Shown: in pieces, positions 35,162-43,461 of the stretch | Numbering within the stretch: position 1 is the first letter of the stretch | Layout of the letters: each line of letters starts with the position of its first letter | Assembly: GCF_902459775.1 (NCBI RefSeq) | Contig: NZ_CABPSQ010000001.1 | Coordinates: 992,001-1,056,000 of the forward strand | Direction: 5' to 3' | DNA from: Pandoraea captiosa | GTDB taxonomy: Bacteria > Pseudomonadota > Gammaproteobacteria > Burkholderiales > Burkholderiaceae | DNA: 64,000 bases | Made by a program: the position numbers and the translations under genes | Notes under the pieces: model-generated | Database searches by the model: none | What the model was told of the DNA's origin: nothing | The model's input: only the letters and a program-made list of their open reading frames with translations

Positions 35162-35180
35162 ATTCCAATATTTGTACATT
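35162..35180 (-). promoter_or_regulatory. 19-bp island motif, copy A (candidate operator)
   Basis: Read on the minus strand it is AATGTACAAATATTGGAAT. An inverted copy with a single mismatch occurs at 38924-38942. Copy A ends 4 bp before the ribosome-binding site of the first solute-binding-protein gene. The TTGGAAT part resembles half-sites of IclR-family operators, but the binder is inferred. Confidence 0.5.
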
Positions 35181-35195
35181 AAGTGAGAGGCCAAG

Positions 35196-36797
35196 ATGAA
35201 TGAATTAACGGGACGACGCGCCGCAGCGCGCGTGAAGCAAGTGGCATGGCGCTGGCGGGCGAGGGCGGCGGCAGCGGTCGTCACCCTCGGCGCGCTGAGC
35301 GCGACGGCATTGACGTCCACGGCGATGGCCGCCGACAAGACGGGGCCGGCGGTCGATCGGAACACGCTCGTCGTGGCGCTCGACAAAGAGATTCAGAGCC
35401 TCGATGCGCTGGTCACGGCAAGCGGCGACTCCCAGCGTTACGCGATGTCGATCTTCGACACGCTTTACGGCTTCGACGCCAAGGGCAACATCGTGCCGCG
35501 CATGGCGACGAGTTACACGATGTCCGCAGATGGCCTGACCTATACCTTCAAGCTGCGCCCGAACATCAAATTCCACAACGGCGACACCTTCACGTCGGCC
35601 GATGTGAAGTACTCGATCGAGCGGGTGATCGACCCGGCCACCAAAAGCACGCGTCGCCCGTATTTCGCGCCAGTCATCGACAGCGTCGAGACACCCGACC
35701 CGCTCACCGTGCGCATTCGCCTGAAGCAACCCGACGGCGTGTTTCTCAACAAGATTGCGGGCTTCCTTTTCATCGTCGGCCAAAAGTACGCGACATCGCT
35801 GCCGAACGCCGAGGCGTTCGCTGCCGCGCCCGTCGGCACCGGCCCCTATCGCGTAAAGACGAACAAGGTCGGTCAGTTCCTCGAACTCGAACGTTTTGAC
35901 GACTTCTACGGCGACAAGCCCGCCATCAAGACGCTCGTCTTCAAATACATTCCCGAGCCGTCGAGCCGGGTCAACGCGATCGTGTCGGGCGAAGTCGATA
36001 TTGCCGCCATGATCCCGCTGGCCGAGGTTGCCCGCCTGCGGCAGGACGCGGCGCTGGACATCATCACGAATCCGGTGTCTTCCCCAATGCACGTCCGCCT
36101 TTACTCGAACGTGCCGGACTCGCCGCTGGCCAAACGCGACGTACGCCTCGCTCTGAACTACGCCGTTGACGCAAACGCCATCATCAAAGGCGTGTTCCAC
36201 GGCGTTGGCGCGCCCATGGGCACGTTCATCTCGAAGTACTTCCCGTACGGCGGAGACCCCAGCGTCGCCCCGTATCCGTATGACCCCGCGAAAGCACGCG
36301 CCTTGCTCCGGCAGGCCGGCTATCCGAATGGCTTCTCCATCAAGCTCTACGACGCCGTCGGCACACCCAAGGAATTTGCCGAAGCCCTTGCCGCCTATTG
36401 GGGGCAGGTTGGCGTGAAGGTCGACATCAACCGCATCGACTATGCCGCATGGAGTCGCCTGAACAACACGCACAAGACGGGGCCGATGACGACCACGCAA
36501 TTCACCAACGCGATCTACGACCCCATCCATCCGGTGGCGGGCTCGTTCTCGAAGGACGGCGCGTGGTCGGACTACTACAACCCTGAAGTCGAAGCGCTCC
36601 TCAAGCAGCTCGATACCACGACGGGCGCCGAAGCGCGCGGCGCACTGTTTCGCAAGATCGGCAAAATCCTTCACGACGACGCTTCCGCCGTACTGGTCAC
36701 GGAACTCTTCAATGTCTTCGCCAAGAAGAAGGGGTTGACCTGGGAGGTGCAGCAAGGTTCGGGCTTCCTCAACTTCCGCAAAGTCGCGTGGCATTGA
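35196..36797 (+). CDS. ABC transporter solute-binding protein, family 5 (Dpp/Opp type)
   Basis: The 533-residue periplasmic protein has a twin-Arg-free signal peptide: basic start, hydrophobic AAAVVTLGALSATALTSTAMA, probable cut before ADKTG. Family-5 features follow: TFKLRPNIKFHNGDTFTSADVKYS, then APVGTGPY. A paralog lies at 40072; both share DYAAWSRLNNTHK near the C-terminus. No permease is adjacent here, so it may feed the single Dpp-type transporter at 43,458-47,428. GAGAGG at 35185-35190 lies 5 bp before the ATG. Family members bind peptides, nickel, opines or other small acids; the ligand here is unknown. Confidence 0.9.
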   Translation: MNELTGRRAAARVKQVAWRWRARAAAAVVTLGALSATALTSTAMAADKTGPAVDRNTLVVALDKEIQSLDALVTASGDSQRYAMSIFDTLYGFDAKGNIVPRMATSYTMSADGLTYTFKLRPNIKFHNGDTFTSADVKYSIERVIDPATKSTRRPYFAPVIDSVETPDPLTVRIRLKQPDGVFLNKIAGFLFIVGQKYATSLPNAEAFAAAPVGTGPYRVKTNKVGQFLELERFDDFYGDKPAIKTLVFKYIPEPSSRVNAIVSGEVDIAAMIPLAEVARLRQDAALDIITNPVSSPMHVRLYSNVPDSPLAKRDVRLALNYAVDANAIIKGVFHGVGAPMGTFISKYFPYGGDPSVAPYPYDPAKARALLRQAGYPNGFSIKLYDAVGTPKEFAEALAAYWGQVGVKVDINRIDYAAWSRLNNTHKTGPMTTTQFTNAIYDPIHPVAGSFSKDGAWSDYYNPEVEALLKQLDTTTGAEARGALFRKIGKILHDDASAVLVTELFNVFAKKKGLTWEVQQGSGFLNFRKVAWH

Positions 36798-36801
36798 GTC
36801 G

Positions 36802-36840
36802 GCGCCATCGGGCGGCACGCAGGACGCCGCCCGATGGCGC
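36802..36840. terminator. Perfect 15-bp hairpin between convergent genes
   Basis: GCGCCATCGGGCGGC (36802-36816) pairs without mismatch with 36826-36840 across a 9-nt loop. It stands 4 bp after the solute-binding-protein stop and before the stop of the convergent biotin-carrier gene. There is no T-run, but the stem strength suggests a bidirectional terminator or an mRNA 3'-end stabiliser. Confidence 0.6.
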
Positions 36841-36858
36841 AGGCCGACCCGGGACCGA

Positions 36859-37080
36859 TCAGACGTCGAGGCTGATGGCGTCGTCGCCTTCGCCGATCGG
36901 GTCGCCCACATTGAAGTGCACCTTCGTCACGCGTCCGGCTCGCGGCGCAATGACAGGAATTTCCATCTTCATCGATTCGACCATCAGCAGCGCCTGATCT
37001 TCGGAGACGACGTCGCCTTCAGCGACGAGCACCTGACAGACGGTGCCGGTGATTTCAGAACGAACGGCTTGGTGGGGCAT
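36859..37080 (-). CDS. Stand-alone biotin carboxyl carrier protein
   Basis: A 73-residue single biotinyl domain with the biotinylation motif ESMKME (K38 modified). Two beta-repeats flank it (TGTVCQVLVAEGDVV and AGRVTKVHFNVGDPI). It lacks the Pro/Ala-rich leader of AccB and so resembles the minimal carriers of catabolic carboxylases. It should shuttle carboxybiotin between the biotin carboxylase at 29,996 and the carboxyltransferase at 33,399. It is separated from them by the solute-binding-protein gene and has its own ribosome-binding site (GGAGGA, 7 bp before the ATG). It is divergent from the flavoprotein gene. Confidence 0.9.
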   Translation of the reverse strand: MPHQAVRSEITGTVCQVLVAEGDVVSEDQALLMVESMKMEIPVIAPRAGRVTKVHFNVGDPIGEGDDAISLDV

Positions 37081-37153
37081 TTCGGTTTCCTCCGGGTGGT
37101 GTTGATTTGTTTAACGAATGACGAGCAATGGACAACGAGGAGTCGTCGACAAC

Positions 37154-38845
37154 ATGGGTGCTTTCATGAAGACATCGGAACATCGGCGCGCGGACGCGCC
37201 GGGCAGGACGGACGAGACGGACAAGGCGGACAAGATGGACGCCGCGTGGCAAGCGCAATACGACGTGATCGTGGTGGGTTACGGCGCAGCGGGCGCGGTT
37301 GCCGCCATCGAGGCGGCCGACGCGGGCGCGCGCGTGCTGCTGGTCGAGAAAATGGCCGATCCCGGCGGCATCTCGATCCTCTCCGCCGGTGGTGTTCGGG
37401 TATCCGACGACGCGCACGCCGCGTTTGCCTATTTGCAACACACATGCGGCGGCCGCACCCCCGACGACGTATTGCGCGCCCTTGCGACCGGCATGACGCA
37501 GGTGCCGGACTATCTTCGCGAACTCGCTCGCGTCAACGGCGCTGTCGTACGCGTCGAGGCGGCGGCGGGCAATTACCCGTTCCCCGGGTGCGATGCGCTG
37601 GCCTACGCCGACATCGAATCGATCCCCGGGTTCGGCGATCCTGCGGGCTATCTGGCCGCACGCCCGTTCCGCCCCGGCTGCCTGCTCTTCAAGGTTCTGC
37701 TCGATAACGTTGAAGCGCGCCGCGCCACCGGGCGCATCGACGTATGGCTGTCCACGAGCGTGGAGCGACTGGTGCAGGGGGCGCAGCGTGATGTGCAGGG
37801 CGTCGTGTTGCGCCGCGACGACGTATCGGTGCGCGTACGCGCCCGACGCGCGGTCGTGCTGGCATGTGGCGGATTCGAGGCGGACGAGGAGATGAAGCGG
37901 CAGTTCTTCGTCTCGACGCCGGTGTTGCCGGGCAGCTTTCGCGGCAATACGGGAGACGGCATCCGCATGGCGCAAGCGGCGGGCGCCGCGCTGTGGCACA
38001 TGTGGCACCACCACGGCCCGTATGGCATTCGACATCCCGATCCGTCTTATCCGTTTGGCATCTACGCCAAGATCTTGCCGATGTGGACGCCGGAGCGGGA
38101 AACGAAGCCGCTGCCGAAGATGGCGTGGATCATTGTGGATCAACGTGGACGGCGCTACGTCAACGAGTATCCGCCGTACCTCTCTGACACCGGCGTGCGC
38201 CAGTTCGACCATTACGACCCCAGCACGTACCGACACGATCGCCTGCCGTCGTTCCTTATCTTCGACGAGGCGGGTCGGCGCATGTACCCGATGGGGCGCT
38301 CGATCACGAACGACCGCGAGGCCTGGTACGAGTGGAGTCACGACAATCTGAAGGAGGTGGACAACGGCCTGCTGCAAGTGGCCGATTCGCTCGAAGCGCT
38401 GGCGCGCAAGCTTGGCATCGATGCCGAGGAATTCGTGCGCACCGTGAACGAATGGAATGCCGCGTGCGACGCCGGGCGCGACGACGCGTTCGGTCGTCGC
38501 GCCGAGACGATGACGCCATTGCGCGAGGGGCCGTTTTACGCCGCCTCGCTGTGGCCGGTCGTCATCAATACGCAGGGCGGGCCCGTGCACGACGCATCGC
38601 AACGCGTGCTCGATCCGTTTGGCGATCCGATTTCCGGACTTTACGCGGCAGGCGAGCTCGGCAGCGTGTTCGGTCACATCTACATGGCGGGCGGCAATCT
38701 CGCGGAGTGCATTGTCGGCGGGCGAATTGCTGGACGAAACGCTGGACGAAACGCTGGAAGAAACGCAGCGCTCGACGCTCGCCCCGGTAGCGATGCGAAA
38801 ACGACCGAAGACGATGCCGGCGCAAAGGAGGCTCGTCGCGCGTGA
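37154..38845 (+). CDS. FAD-dependent dehydrogenase, fumarate-reductase / 3-ketosteroid-dehydrogenase superfamily
   Basis: The protein has 563 residues. The N-terminal FAD motif VVGYGAAGAVAA and VLLVEK are followed by GGISILSAGG. The C-terminal FAD-binding block reads ISGLYAAGELGSVFGHIYMAGGNLAE. This superfamily includes fumarate reductase, tricarballylate dehydrogenase and 3-ketosteroid-1-dehydrogenase, which introduce or reduce C=C bonds next to carbonyl or carboxyl groups. No haem or signal domain is present, so it is probably cytosolic. Start choice is uncertain: ATG 37154 has GAGGAG about 12 bp upstream, while ATG 37118 and 37166 also fit. The C-terminal tail is lengthened by a 12-bp tandem repeat giving (AGRN)n. 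Confidence 0.85.
   Translation: MGAFMKTSEHRRADAPGRTDETDKADKMDAAWQAQYDVIVVGYGAAGAVAAIEAADAGARVLLVEKMADPGGISILSAGGVRVSDDAHAAFAYLQHTCGGRTPDDVLRALATGMTQVPDYLRELARVNGAVVRVEAAAGNYPFPGCDALAYADIESIPGFGDPAGYLAARPFRPGCLLFKVLLDNVEARRATGRIDVWLSTSVERLVQGAQRDVQGVVLRRDDVSVRVRARRAVVLACGGFEADEEMKRQFFVSTPVLPGSFRGNTGDGIRMAQAAGAALWHMWHHHGPYGIRHPDPSYPFGIYAKILPMWTPERETKPLPKMAWIIVDQRGRRYVNEYPPYLSDTGVRQFDHYDPSTYRHDRLPSFLIFDEAGRRMYPMGRSITNDREAWYEWSHDNLKEVDNGLLQVADSLEALARKLGIDAEEFVRTVNEWNAACDAGRDDAFGRRAETMTPLREGPFYAASLWPVVINTQGGPVHDASQRVLDPFGDPISGLYAAGELGSVFGHIYMAGGNLAECIVGGRIAGRNAGRNAGRNAALDARPGSDAKTTEDDAGAKEARRA
38729..38764. repeat. Three tandem 12-bp units at the flavoprotein 3' end
   Basis: Units GCTGGACGAAAC, GCTGGACGAAAC and GCTGGAAGAAAC, in frame, encoding (AGRN)3. 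They lie just after the conserved final FAD-binding helix, so copy number changes only tail length. Confidence 0.85.
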
Positions 38846-38923
38846 CGCGTTTTGCGCGGCGCGCGATGCCGAAACGTCAGGACAAGCCGTATGCCGCATG
38901 TGCGAAATTCGATGAATCGGTTA

Positions 38924-38942
38924 AATGTACAAATAGTGGAAT
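38924..38942 (+). promoter_or_regulatory. 19-bp island motif, copy B (candidate operator)
   Basis: AATGTACAAATAGTGGAAT is 18/19 identical to copy A (35162-35180) and in opposite orientation. It lies about 80 bp after the flavoprotein stop, upstream of the promoter of the SDR-led operon. Confidence 0.5.
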
Positions 38943-39039
38943 GCGCGTCGCCTTAATTTTCGCAGAAAACGCATGCCGGAGTGCTGTGATTTACTAAGCA
39001 CTAATCCATATAAAGACTCGCTCCGGCTTGCGTTATAAA

Positions 39040-39076
39040 GATAACCGACGGTGATTCGAATGAACCGAGAGTTATC
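39040..39076. promoter_or_regulatory. Dyad-symmetric element GATAAC...ATTCGAAT...GTTATC
   Basis: The outer arms GATAAC (39040-39045) and GTTATC (39071-39076) are perfect inverted repeats, and the centre ATTCGAAT (39054-39061) is itself palindromic. It ends ~38 bp upstream of the -35 of the predicted promoter, a typical activator position. Confidence 0.4.
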
Positions 39077-39113
39077 CCTGATGAAATTCACACAAAGTAA
39101 TTTGTTTCAAATA

Positions 39114-39142
39114 TTGACCATCACAACGCGCGTGTCTAGACT
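39114..39142 (+). promoter_or_regulatory. Predicted sigma-70 promoter of the SDR/ABC/beta-oxidation operon
   Basis: TTGACC (39114-39119), 17-bp spacer, TAGACT (39137-39142), giving a leader of about 57 nt before the SDR ATG. The -35 overlaps CAAATATTG (39108-39116), the core of the island motif, so a bound regulator would block RNA polymerase. Confidence 0.5.
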
Positions 39143-39205
39143 GGTTTCCATTACGACGACTGCCGGCACAGACCAGGCAGCGCCACAACCAGGAGACGCA
39201 AGCGC

Positions 39206-39979
39206 ATGAGCAATCGCTTCCAGGGAAAGGTGGTTCTAGTCACGGGCGGCGCGCGTGGCATCGGCTACGCGACGGCCGAACGGTTCGCGCAGGAAGGTGC
39301 GCGCGTCGCCATCTGCGACATTTCGGCGGACGCTGCGCAAAGCGCAGCGCAGGCGCTGAAGCACGACGGCGGGCATGACGCCGTGGGCTTCGGTTGCGAT
39401 GTCACGGACGAGGCGCAGGTCGAGGCGTTGGTGACGCAGGTGATCGCCCAACTCGGTGGACTCGATGTGCTCGTGAACAATGCGGGCGTCACGCGCGACA
39501 ACCTGCTGTTCAAAATGTCGGTCGACGACTGGGACCGCGTGATGAACGTCCATCTTCGCGGCACCTTCCTGTGCACGCGCGCCGCGCAACGACATATGGT
39601 CGAGCAACGCAGCGGCAAGATCGTCAATCTCTCTTCCACGTCGGCACTGGGCAATCGCGGGCAGGCGAACTACTCGTCGGCCAAGGCCGGGCTTCAGGCC
39701 TTCACGCGCACGGCCGCCATCGAACTCGGCCCCTTCAACATCAATGTCAACGCGGTGGCGCCGGGGTTCGTCGATACCGAAATGACGCGGCAGACCGCGC
39801 AGCGGCGCGGCATCGACCCCGAGGAATACAAGCGGCAGCGCGCGAAGAACATTCCGCTGGGGCGCGTGGGCGTGCCGCGAGACATTGCCAATGTCGTGGC
39901 GTTCCTTTGCAGCGAAGACGCGTCGTTCGTCTCGGGGCAGATCATCTATGTCAAGGGCGGTCCGGAGACGTTGCGTTAA
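39206..39979 (+). CDS. SDR, 3-hydroxyacyl-CoA dehydrogenase / 3-oxoacyl reductase-like
   Basis: Classical SDR of 257 residues with TGGARGIG (13-20), NNAG (91-94) and Y156-x3-K160 in YSSAK. The PGFVDTEMT loop follows the active site. It resembles FabG, but the operon context (CoA ligase, acyl-CoA dehydrogenases, hydratase, thiolase) suggests it oxidises a 3-hydroxyacyl-CoA in a degradative pathway. AGGAGA at 39191-39196 lies 9 bp before the ATG. It is the first gene of the long plus-strand operon. Confidence 0.88.
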   Translation: MSNRFQGKVVLVTGGARGIGYATAERFAQEGARVAICDISADAAQSAAQALKHDGGHDAVGFGCDVTDEAQVEALVTQVIAQLGGLDVLVNNAGVTRDNLLFKMSVDDWDRVMNVHLRGTFLCTRAAQRHMVEQRSGKIVNLSSTSALGNRGQANYSSAKAGLQAFTRTAAIELGPFNINVNAVAPGFVDTEMTRQTAQRRGIDPEEYKRQRAKNIPLGRVGVPRDIANVVAFLCSEDASFVSGQIIYVKGGPETLR

Positions 39980-40071
39980 ATCCGATCGGGCCGGGCCGGG
40001 ACGGACTGGCCCCCGAGTCGACATCGCTTCGTTCACCGCGCTTCATTCACCGCTCTTCTTCGGAGAAATCA

Positions 40072-41637
40072 ATGCACACACGGGCATTGCAAACATGGCC
40101 ACGCAAGATGGCATGGTTCGGTTCGGGTATCGCGCTGTGCGCAGCCCTTTGGACATCGTCAGTTGCGCTGGCGATCGGGGGGAAACCCGCCGTCGACCGC
40201 GATACGGTGGTCTTCGCCATCGGCAAGGACATCAACAATCTCGACGCTCAGGTCGCCGCCACGGGCGATTCACAGCGCTACGGCTGGCAGTTGTTCGACA
40301 CGCTTTATGCGTTTGACATCGAGGGCAATCTGAAACCGAGCGTGGCCACCGGCGTGAAAATCGCGCCCGACGGGCTTCAGTACACGTTCACGCTGCGCAA
40401 CGATGTCAAATTCCATAATGGAGCGAAGCTCACGGCCAAGGATGTGAAGTACTCGCTCGAGCGCATTCTCTCGCCCGAGACGAAAAGCACACGACGCCCG
40501 TACTTCGCCAATCTCGTCGATCGCGTGGATGCGCCTAACGATACGACCGTCGTATTCCACCTGAAGCGTCAGGACGGGGCGTTTCTCAACAAGATCGCCG
40601 GGTACCTGCTGCTCGTGCCGAAAACGTACACCGAAGGGCTGGCCTCACCCGAGGCCTTCGCGCGGGCGCCCGTCGGCTCCGGCCCGTACAAGTTCGTCGA
40701 ACAGAAGATCGGGCAATCCGTCACGCTGGAGCGTTTCGACGGCTACTGGGGACCCAAACCCGGCATCAGGCACCTCGTCTTCAAGGTCGTTCCGGAGGCG
40801 AGCAGCCGCATCAACGCGTTGCTCAACGGCGAGGTCGACGTGATCGACTATGTGCCGAGCGTCGATGTCGCCCGCCTGAAGGCCAACGCGGGCCTTACCG
40901 TCAAATCGGTGCCGGTCGGCAGCCCGCTGGCCGTGCGGCTCTATTCCAACGTGCCCGGCACGCCGCTCTCGAAGCGCGACGTGCGGCTTGCGCTGAACTA
41001 CGCGCTCGACACCAAGGCCATCATCAGTCAGGCACTGCATGGCGTTGGCGCACAGATGTCCTCGTACGTGTCGTCGAGCTACCCCTATGGCGTGGATCGC
41101 ACGCTCAAGCCGTATCCGTACGATCCGGCGCAGGCGAAGAAGCTCCTGGCACAGGGGGGCTATCCCAACGGTTTCACGACAGATCTGCTGTGCCCGACGG
41201 ATAACCCCAAGGCGCTTTGCGAAGTGATTGCGGCGTACTGGTCGGCCATCGGGGTGAAGACCAATGTCAAGGTCATCGATTACGCCGCGTGGAGTCGTCT
41301 GAACAATACGCACAAGGGCGGCCCGATGACGATGATGCAATTCTCGAACGCCATCTACGACCCGGTACATCCGATCAGCGGGGCAGCGACGAAGGATGGC
41401 ACGTGGTCCGATTACTTCAACCCGGAAGTCGAGCAGCTGGTCGCACAGGGCGACGCCGCGACCTCGCGCGAGCAACGCGACGAGATCTTCAGGAAGATCG
41501 GCCGCCTGCTCCATGACGACGGTCACGCCGTGCTGATCACCGAGCTTTATTACACCTTCGCGGCGGATGTGAAGCTGAACTGGGAGCCGCAGCATGGCAG
41601 CGGGTATTACAACCTGCGCAGCCTGAGCTGGAAGTAG
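40072..41637 (+). CDS. ABC transporter solute-binding protein, family 5 (Dpp/Opp type), second copy
   Basis: The 521-residue periplasmic protein has a signal peptide (hydrophobic GSGIALCAALWTSSVALA, cut before IGGKP). The family-5 pattern is FTLRNDVKFHNGAKLTAKDVKYS with APVGSGPY. It is clearly paralogous to the protein at 35196; both contain VDxxTxV near the mature N-terminus, STRRPYFA and DYAAWSRLNNTHK. Encoded directly ahead of the CoA ligase and the permease/ATPase genes, it is the probable cognate binding protein. CGGAGA at 40061-40066 is the ribosome-binding site. Confidence 0.9.
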   Translation: MHTRALQTWPRKMAWFGSGIALCAALWTSSVALAIGGKPAVDRDTVVFAIGKDINNLDAQVAATGDSQRYGWQLFDTLYAFDIEGNLKPSVATGVKIAPDGLQYTFTLRNDVKFHNGAKLTAKDVKYSLERILSPETKSTRRPYFANLVDRVDAPNDTTVVFHLKRQDGAFLNKIAGYLLLVPKTYTEGLASPEAFARAPVGSGPYKFVEQKIGQSVTLERFDGYWGPKPGIRHLVFKVVPEASSRINALLNGEVDVIDYVPSVDVARLKANAGLTVKSVPVGSPLAVRLYSNVPGTPLSKRDVRLALNYALDTKAIISQALHGVGAQMSSYVSSSYPYGVDRTLKPYPYDPAQAKKLLAQGGYPNGFTTDLLCPTDNPKALCEVIAAYWSAIGVKTNVKVIDYAAWSRLNNTHKGGPMTMMQFSNAIYDPVHPISGAATKDGTWSDYFNPEVEQLVAQGDAATSREQRDEIFRKIGRLLHDDGHAVLITELYYTFAADVKLNWEPQHGSGYYNLRSLSWK

Positions 41638-41682
41638 GCCGTCAACGCAGACCGCCTCGCAAACCGAAAAGTACGCGAACCG

Positions 41683-43461
41683 ATGAATCCCATCATGAAC
41701 AGAGACGACGATAGCGCACGGGCCACCGCACGCCCGAGCGCTGCGGCGGCGGCCGTCCGGGCGAACGCTATCGACTGGACGCACGAGACCTTCGCAAGCG
41801 CGCTCACGTGGATCGCCAATGCCCACGGCGAACGCGAAGCCGTGGTCCATGGCGAGATGCGCCTGACCTTTGCGGAACTCGCGCTGCGCATCCGCAGCTT
41901 TGCGCGCGGGCTGATGTCGTTGGGCGTCGGCCCCGGCGAGAATGTCGCGCTATGGATGGCCGACAACACCGAGTGGCTCATCGCTCGCTGGGCGGTGCCG
42001 CTCATCGGCGCGGTGCTCGTGCCCGTGAACACGCGCTTTCGCGACAGCGATGTCGCGTATGTTCTTGGACAGTCGGAAGCGACCACGCTGATCGTGCAGG
42101 AGCGCGGGGGCGGGGCGTCCGAGCGCGGGGTGCGCTACTTCGACATCCTCGCGCAGCTCGATCCCGAGTGGACCACGCAGCGGCGCGGCGCCTGGCGCTG
42201 CGAGCGGATGCCGGCATTGCGCCGCGTCATCGGGTTGCCGACCGAGCGCACGCTGCCGGGCGGCATGGAGAATTTCCACGCCATCGAGGCCCACGGGAAG
42301 TCGTGCCTCAACGACGGCGCACTGGAGCGCCGCTTCGCCCAGGTGAAGCCGGACGATGTCGCACAGATCCTCTACACATCCGGCACGACGTCGTTCCCGA
42401 AAGGGGCGATGGTGCGACACGGCGCGCTCCTCGCGAACAACCAGTACGCCGCGCAGTGCCTGCGGCTGAGCGCAGACGATCGCTATCTCTCGTGCGTGCC
42501 GCTTTTTACCGCCACCGGCACGTTCTATACGCTCGCCATGGCGCTCTCCGGCGCCGCGATGATTATCGCGGACCAATTCTCGCCGAAGGGTTTCTGCGAG
42601 CTCGTGGAGCGCGAGCGCATCACCGTGAGTTTCTTCGTCGATACCATCGTGCAGGATCTCAAGGCGTTCCCCGATATCGGCAAATACGACCTCTCCAGCC
42701 TGCGCACAGGCACGGGAGCGCCGTTGCCCACGGCATCGTTCGAGTGGGTGAGCCGCACCCTGAACGTGCCTGAGCTCGTGAGCGCATATGGCATGTCCGA
42801 GACGTCCAACGCCGTGGTGCGCACCCGCTGGGACGACCCGTACGAAAAGCGCTCACGTACCAACGGACGGCCCGTACGTGGCGTGAGAATCCGCATTACG
42901 GATATCGAGACGGGCAAGGTGCTGCCTGCCGGGTCCGTTGGACAGATCTGCGTTTCCGGCTATGTGGTCATGAAAGGCTACTACCGCATGCCCGACGAGG
43001 ATCGCAAGGCCATCGACGCCGACGGGTGGCTGCTCACAGGCGATCTGGGGGAGCTCGATAACGACGGCTATCTCACATACCGCGGTCGGGTCAAGGAGAT
43101 GATCAAGCCAGGCGGTTTTAACGTCGCCACGCAGGAGATCGAAGTCTTTCTCAAAACGTACCCCGGTGTGCGTCAGGCGGTGGTGGTCGGCGTGCCCGAT
43201 GCGCGGCTGGGCGAGGTCGGCTTCGCCTACATCGAGCGGCAGGCGGGGGCCGACATCTCGCCGTTCGAGCTGCAGCAGTATTGCCGTGAGCACATTGCAA
43301 GCTACAAGGTGCCGCGCTACGTCGAGTTCATCGATGCGTGGCCCCTGACAGGCAGTCAGAAGATCCGCAAGCTGGAACTGCGCGATCGCGCGGCGCAAAA
43401 GCTGAGTGCGGGCGCGGACACGCCGCCGCTTGACACGACCGACACCGGAGCGCGCGCATGA
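41683..43461 (+). CDS. AMP-dependent acyl-CoA synthetase/ligase
   Basis: Adenylate-forming enzyme of 592 residues that activates a carboxylic acid with ATP and CoA. The P-loop motif is YTSGTTSFPKGAM. The aromatic/adenine motif is AYGMSETSN, the hinge region is WLLTGDLGELDNDGYLTYRGR, and the catalytic Lys lies near the end in GSQKIRKLEL. It probably activates the substrate imported by the co-encoded ABC transporter. The ATG at 41683 lacks a clear ribosome-binding site; ATG 41695 is an alternative. The stop overlaps the permease start by 4 bp. Confidence 0.9.
   Translation: MNPIMNRDDDSARATARPSAAAAAVRANAIDWTHETFASALTWIANAHGEREAVVHGEMRLTFAELALRIRSFARGLMSLGVGPGENVALWMADNTEWLIARWAVPLIGAVLVPVNTRFRDSDVAYVLGQSEATTLIVQERGGGASERGVRYFDILAQLDPEWTTQRRGAWRCERMPALRRVIGLPTERTLPGGMENFHAIEAHGKSCLNDGALERRFAQVKPDDVAQILYTSGTTSFPKGAMVRHGALLANNQYAAQCLRLSADDRYLSCVPLFTATGTFYTLAMALSGAAMIIADQFSPKGFCELVERERITVSFFVDTIVQDLKAFPDIGKYDLSSLRTGTGAPLPTASFEWVSRTLNVPELVSAYGMSETSNAVVRTRWDDPYEKRSRTNGRPVRGVRIRITDIETGKVLPAGSVGQICVSGYVVMKGYYRMPDEDRKAIDADGWLLTGDLGELDNDGYLTYRGRVKEMIKPGGFNVATQEIEVFLKTYPGVRQAVVVGVPDARLGEVGFAYIERQAGADISPFELQQYCREHIASYKVPRYVEFIDAWPLTGSQKIRKLELRDRAAQKLSAGADTPPLDTTDTGARA

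Larger units (their letters stand above)
38846..39205. other. 360-bp regulatory gap, AT-richer than its surroundings
   Basis: No ORF with coding character. It holds the 19-bp motif copy B (38924-38942), a GATAAC dyad (39040-39076), a short perfect palindrome ATTTG-TTT-CAAAT (39100-39112), a partial motif copy (CAAATATTG, 39108-39116) and a good promoter (39114-39142). This makes it the likely control region of the long right-hand operon. Confidence 0.6.

Noticed and set aside
35205-36911. 568-codon open frame antisense to the first solute-binding protein
   Set aside because: The sense strand has signal peptide, ribosome-binding site and family-5 motifs; the antisense frame has none.
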